A DNA stretch of 64,000 bases from Oegoconia quadripuncta (Eukaryota; Arthropoda; Insecta; Lepidoptera; Autostichidae). Shown one piece after another: positions 60,637 to 64,000 of the stretch. The DNA lies in contig OX438758.1 of assembly GCA_949316235.1 (NCBI GenBank), positions 6,791,731 through 6,855,730 on the forward strand, written 5' to 3'. The notes beneath the pieces were generated by a model that did no database searches, was not told where the DNA came from, and saw only the letters and a list, made by a program, of their open reading frames with translations. Within the stretch, counting starts at the first letter, position 1, and each line of letters opens with the position of its first letter. The position numbers were made by a program, and so were the translations under genes.

Positions 60637-61066
60637 CGGGTGAGTTTTTTTACTGTAAGGAAAAAAATAGGGCATATTAGGTAAGTGTAATAGAAGTTAT
60701 CGCCATAGGTTTATTTTTTTTACTCTCAAAACCATCATCGACACACGCGCCGATCGGAGATTGATATGCACATGTCGGAGATTGCAATGCGACTGTCGGA
60801 GATTGTAATGCGACTGTCGGAGATTGTAATGCGCCTGTCGGGATTCGTAGGGTTCCTGTCATGCGAAATTTATTTGGAACTCATATTTTCTCCAAGTTTT
60901 TTTTTATTTAATTATGTAATTATGTGGAATTAACTACAAACGCGACCGTCAAATGAGACAACAATTTATTTTGAACAAAAAATACATAAACTACCTACGC
61001 TAAAACCTTATGTTTCACTTACTACCCATACGCCCTATTTTTTTCCTTAGGGTAAAAACTCACCCG
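60637..61066. mobile_element. 430-bp MITE carrying a 21-bp minisatellite
   Basis: The left end 'cgggtgagtttttttactgt' and the right end 'ggtaaaaactcacccg' are inverted repeats, continued inside by 'aaggaaaaaaatagggc' and its complement 'gccctatttttttcctt'. A half copy is at 39346-39435. The interior holds five tandem units of 20-21 bp (60751-60855) and a long A+T-rich stretch. No transposase is encoded. No clear target duplication is visible. Confidence 0.75.
60751..60855. repeat. 21-bp minisatellite inside a MITE
   Basis: Units at 60771-60791, 60792-60812 and 60813-60833 follow the pattern 'nctgtcggagattgtaatgc' plus g. A diverged 20-bp unit precedes (60751-60770) and a broken one follows. 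Read on the minus strand, the period of 21 keeps frame and gives the heptad repeat LQSPTVA, so a 61-codon open frame arises there by repetition, not selection. Confidence 0.85.
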
Positions 61067-64000
61067 ATGACATATGACATTTTCACGGTCGGGAAAATTA
61101 CTTTGTTAGCTCCATTGACCAAATGGGTACCGTTTAGATTAGGCGTTTCATTAGTGTTTTTGTAGCCTAATAAATAAATAACTTATTATGTCGTGCTCTT
61201 TTTGGAAGGTATAAGCTACTAACTGTCATATAGTCAGTACAGACAGACAGTGCTAAAGACAGAATTGCGACTTAGATACATATTATACTTATATATAATA
61301 TGATACTCTTTATGCTTTATAATAATGATGATTAACAACATGTTATGCGTTAGCAAAGCGCAATTAAATTACATTCTGTTTCTTTAACAAACTTCGTAAC
61401 TCTACATAATCCCTCAGACAGCGTAAGTTCCCAAGACACACATAATTCGAGTAGAATTTGTGTAGCGGTAATATATCGGTGTTTACTTATATGAAGCTCG
61501 CGGTTCGAGCGAGGCAAACCAAAAAACCATGACATACTGGACTGCACAGTAATCTAAAACATTATAACTACAGACAAAATCACATTTATATTAAATAGAC
61601 AGTGTAAAAATAATGTTTATAAACATTGGCCTATTAATTACTTTAGATTCATTGTACTTTATCTAGTTGAAAGCTTATTGTTATTATCACACATACCTAT
61701 TAGATATCGAACCTTGAATATATAAAAGTTAACACTAAAGAGTAGGGCCTAGGGTTAGCGGCGCACTAATAAACACTATTATAATAAGTATTTTTATAAC
61801 AAATGTGACACATCAGACTTGTAATTTATCATTTAATGAGAGATTAATCTTATGTTATTCCAGTAACAGCGACCCACTTCAATTCTGGCCGTAAATTCTG
61901 AACGTTGCCTTCACAGAAAATCAGGCGCGCAATAACTTCATGTCTTTGTATTTTATTTCTCGTCGCTTTTATTAATATTATAATTTTAAATAGATGAAAA
62001 TTCACTAATGTCAACATGGTGCAACATTGAAACATTAATTTGTTTAAAAATTGTTATCTCTTATACGAATTGCTCCTCCATTTCGTCAAGATTTGTATCA
62101 AAATTTGCTATGAACAGTACACACATATAGTTACCACAAAGCTTACAAACGTAGTGCACTATTCTACCTTATCAACAATGTGAATTCCATAAAAACCTGT
62201 AAGTAAAGTGATCATCACATTCAGTCGATAATTATTATAAAAATGGATTGGTTTTGTATACATGTACGTATGTACGTACGTACGGTGGGAATAAATGTGC
62301 TAGTGATTTATTTGTTATATTATTTTTTCTCTTTCGAACGAGTTGCATGCGTCACAGGCCCTTTGTACAAATGAGGAAACTCATTTATTAAAAATTGTAC
62401 GAATCTGGACTTCCAATGCATTTGTACAAATACGGAAATTGTACCAATGTGGCGGAAGGCCATCGTTTTCCTTTTAAAGCACATCAACTAAGTGTCCCTT
62501 TATTCAGGTAACTGCAGCAAAATTCATTTTATTTCTAACATTTATATAATAAGTATATAATAATAATGAATTTTAAAATTTCAATAAAACTCTTACGATT
62601 TGTAACACCTACTTGGTACCAAGGAATGACTACATTTTACTAGGTACATGATTAGGATTTTTATATCTGTGTACGGTGAAATTTCAGTCAGTAGATACCT
62701 GTAAATGTAAATATACGGGAGATATCAGAACCTTGCTAGTCACGGTGATACCTCAAATAGGCACTATAATAATACTTGGTTATAGGGGGGTTTTATATTT
62801 ATGGCAAAAGGCAAGGCCTTCTCCAACAGTAAGGATTCTTTAAGAACTAAATTCTAATCACGACTAATTTCTAACGGTTCTACTGACAGAAACTTCATAA
62901 CTAATATTTCACTGACACTAAAATTGGGGCGAAATAAACGTCTCTAAACAGCAAACGATAACAATGATTATTGTCCGACACTGGGTTATTGTCTAGACAG
63001 CAGCTCTGGCGATCTCGCCACACTATTGACTATCATATGCTACGCAGTGAAGCGTCCCGGTCTGCTACTCATCGCCGAGGTTACAGTGAAGGTTTAGCAT
63101 GCAGGAGACTATGTGAATATAAGGGAAGTAATATTACTTTGTGATAGCATGTGTATCGTGTTTCGATAGTTGACTGCAAAACCTATAAGCCTCTTCGCTA
63201 TACTTAAATGATAGCAGAGTATTACTAATGCGATGTGTACGTACACGTGACGTCAGACCACGGGTATGCCGATGGGGCGAGCCCCAAAACAAAACATAAT
63301 CGGAGGAAATAACAGGACAAAATAAAAGCAAAATAAAAAGGGACATCTGGATGTTTATTTACAATTTGCTCTCTAATAATAACTATCTGATTATTATTGA
63401 AGAAAAACTTAAGCAACATCAGTGCCATCCCTGATTATTACCCACATATCGAATTTAAAATATGTTAATCATTCCAACTTGTGGCACAAGCCCATATACG
63501 CTAAATTAAAACATAAAAATACCCATTATTGTAGAGTTAGCTCTCAGCTGGTACCGCCAGGTACTTACAGTTAAATATTACATGAAATTATTAAAAACAA
63601 ACGTAATGTCTACGATAATAGTTTCACCGACACAATCATTAAATGAATATAAAATAATAGTACGATACAATCACAGTGGAGACAAACTAGCGCTCGGCGC
63701 GCGGCTGCGTCCGCGCAACGGGCCTTCAAGCATTACATAAAGGCAAACATTGCAGATGCATCATTCAACAACTAGAGGAGTATTTGTACATTAAATCGTT
63801 CGATCATATTAATAGATTAGTAGAATCATAATAAATTATTGTCATTTATCATTTGTAACTTATAGCATGGGTATTTTGTAGCGTTTCACTGAGTGGTCAT
63901 CGCGGTGTGGTGAAACCATCGGCAGCTAACAACTAGATATACATACATTAACATGGGGCATCTCATCCAGCTGCTTAGCAAAATGCTATTTTATACACAA
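61067..64000. other. Non-coding stretch to the window end
   Basis: It has a tacg/gtac microsatellite at 62263-62284, an overlapping E-box/CRE word 'cacgtgacgtca' (63244-63255), and a G+C-rich patch at 63690-63725. No exon or dispersed repeat of this window's families is recognised. Confidence 0.45.

Noticed and set aside
60751..60855. CRISPR-like array
   Set aside because: The units are contiguous with no spacers; it is a minisatellite in a eukaryotic MITE.

Overview
The window reads as nuclear DNA of an arthropod, most likely a moth or butterfly (Lepidoptera). It is strongly A+T-rich by eye. It has no long open reading frames, no operon-like gene packing and no rRNA or genuine tRNA genes. 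It is peppered with short retroposons of types common in lepidopteran genomes: tRNA-derived SINEs, 5'-truncated non-LTR retrotransposon tails and small inverted-repeat elements. The longest open frames (about 120-127 codons) are what A+T-rich non-coding DNA gives by chance, so annotation rests on splice signals, codon character and repeat structure.

The best-supported coding sequence is a terminal exon on the + strand at 51002-51147. It has a textbook 3' splice site, G/C-rich third codon positions and a TAG stop. It encodes 47 complete residues of a basic, histidine-rich C-terminus that I cannot assign to a family. A probable 3' UTR of about 2.9 kb follows, with AATAAA signals at 52796 and 54032. 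The second candidate is a 42-bp microexon at 18997-19038, between a strong acceptor (CTAAC branch point plus T-rich tract) and a GTGAGT donor, coding for a short hydrophobic stretch. Its outgoing phase (1) matches the incoming phase of the terminal exon, so both could belong to one gene with very large introns. That link is inference.

Layout. 1-8 kb: SINE pieces, a 126-bp MITE (4006-4131), three degenerate ~155-bp tandem units (5221-5690) and a perfect hairpin (8166-8201). 8-15 kb: little, except a promoter-like stretch near 11.85-12.24 kb. 15-30 kb: the densest repeat zone, with at least four SINE copies of one family, the microexon, a double palindrome (21497-21591), a local duplication (25630-25964) and a LINE reverse-transcriptase remnant (28905-29108). 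30-42 kb: sparser retroposons, a LINE tail with a 209-bp perfect internal tandem duplication (37375-37786) and a 524-bp MITE (40914-41437). 42-51 kb: largely free of recognisable repeats, with possible regulatory clusters at 49080-49508 (E-box plus E2F-type pairs, CRE) and 50552-50949 (repeated GTCGTAAA), directly before the terminal exon. 51-54 kb: the exon and its 3' UTR. 54-64 kb: a 154-bp Harbinger-type MITE (54846-54999), a 430-bp MITE carrying a 21-bp minisatellite (60637-61066), and otherwise unremarkable sequence.

No complete gene, autonomous transposon, CRISPR array or operon is present. The most unusual items are the microexon/terminal-exon pair, the posterior-Hox-like motif cluster in the last intron, and several near-perfect palindromes.
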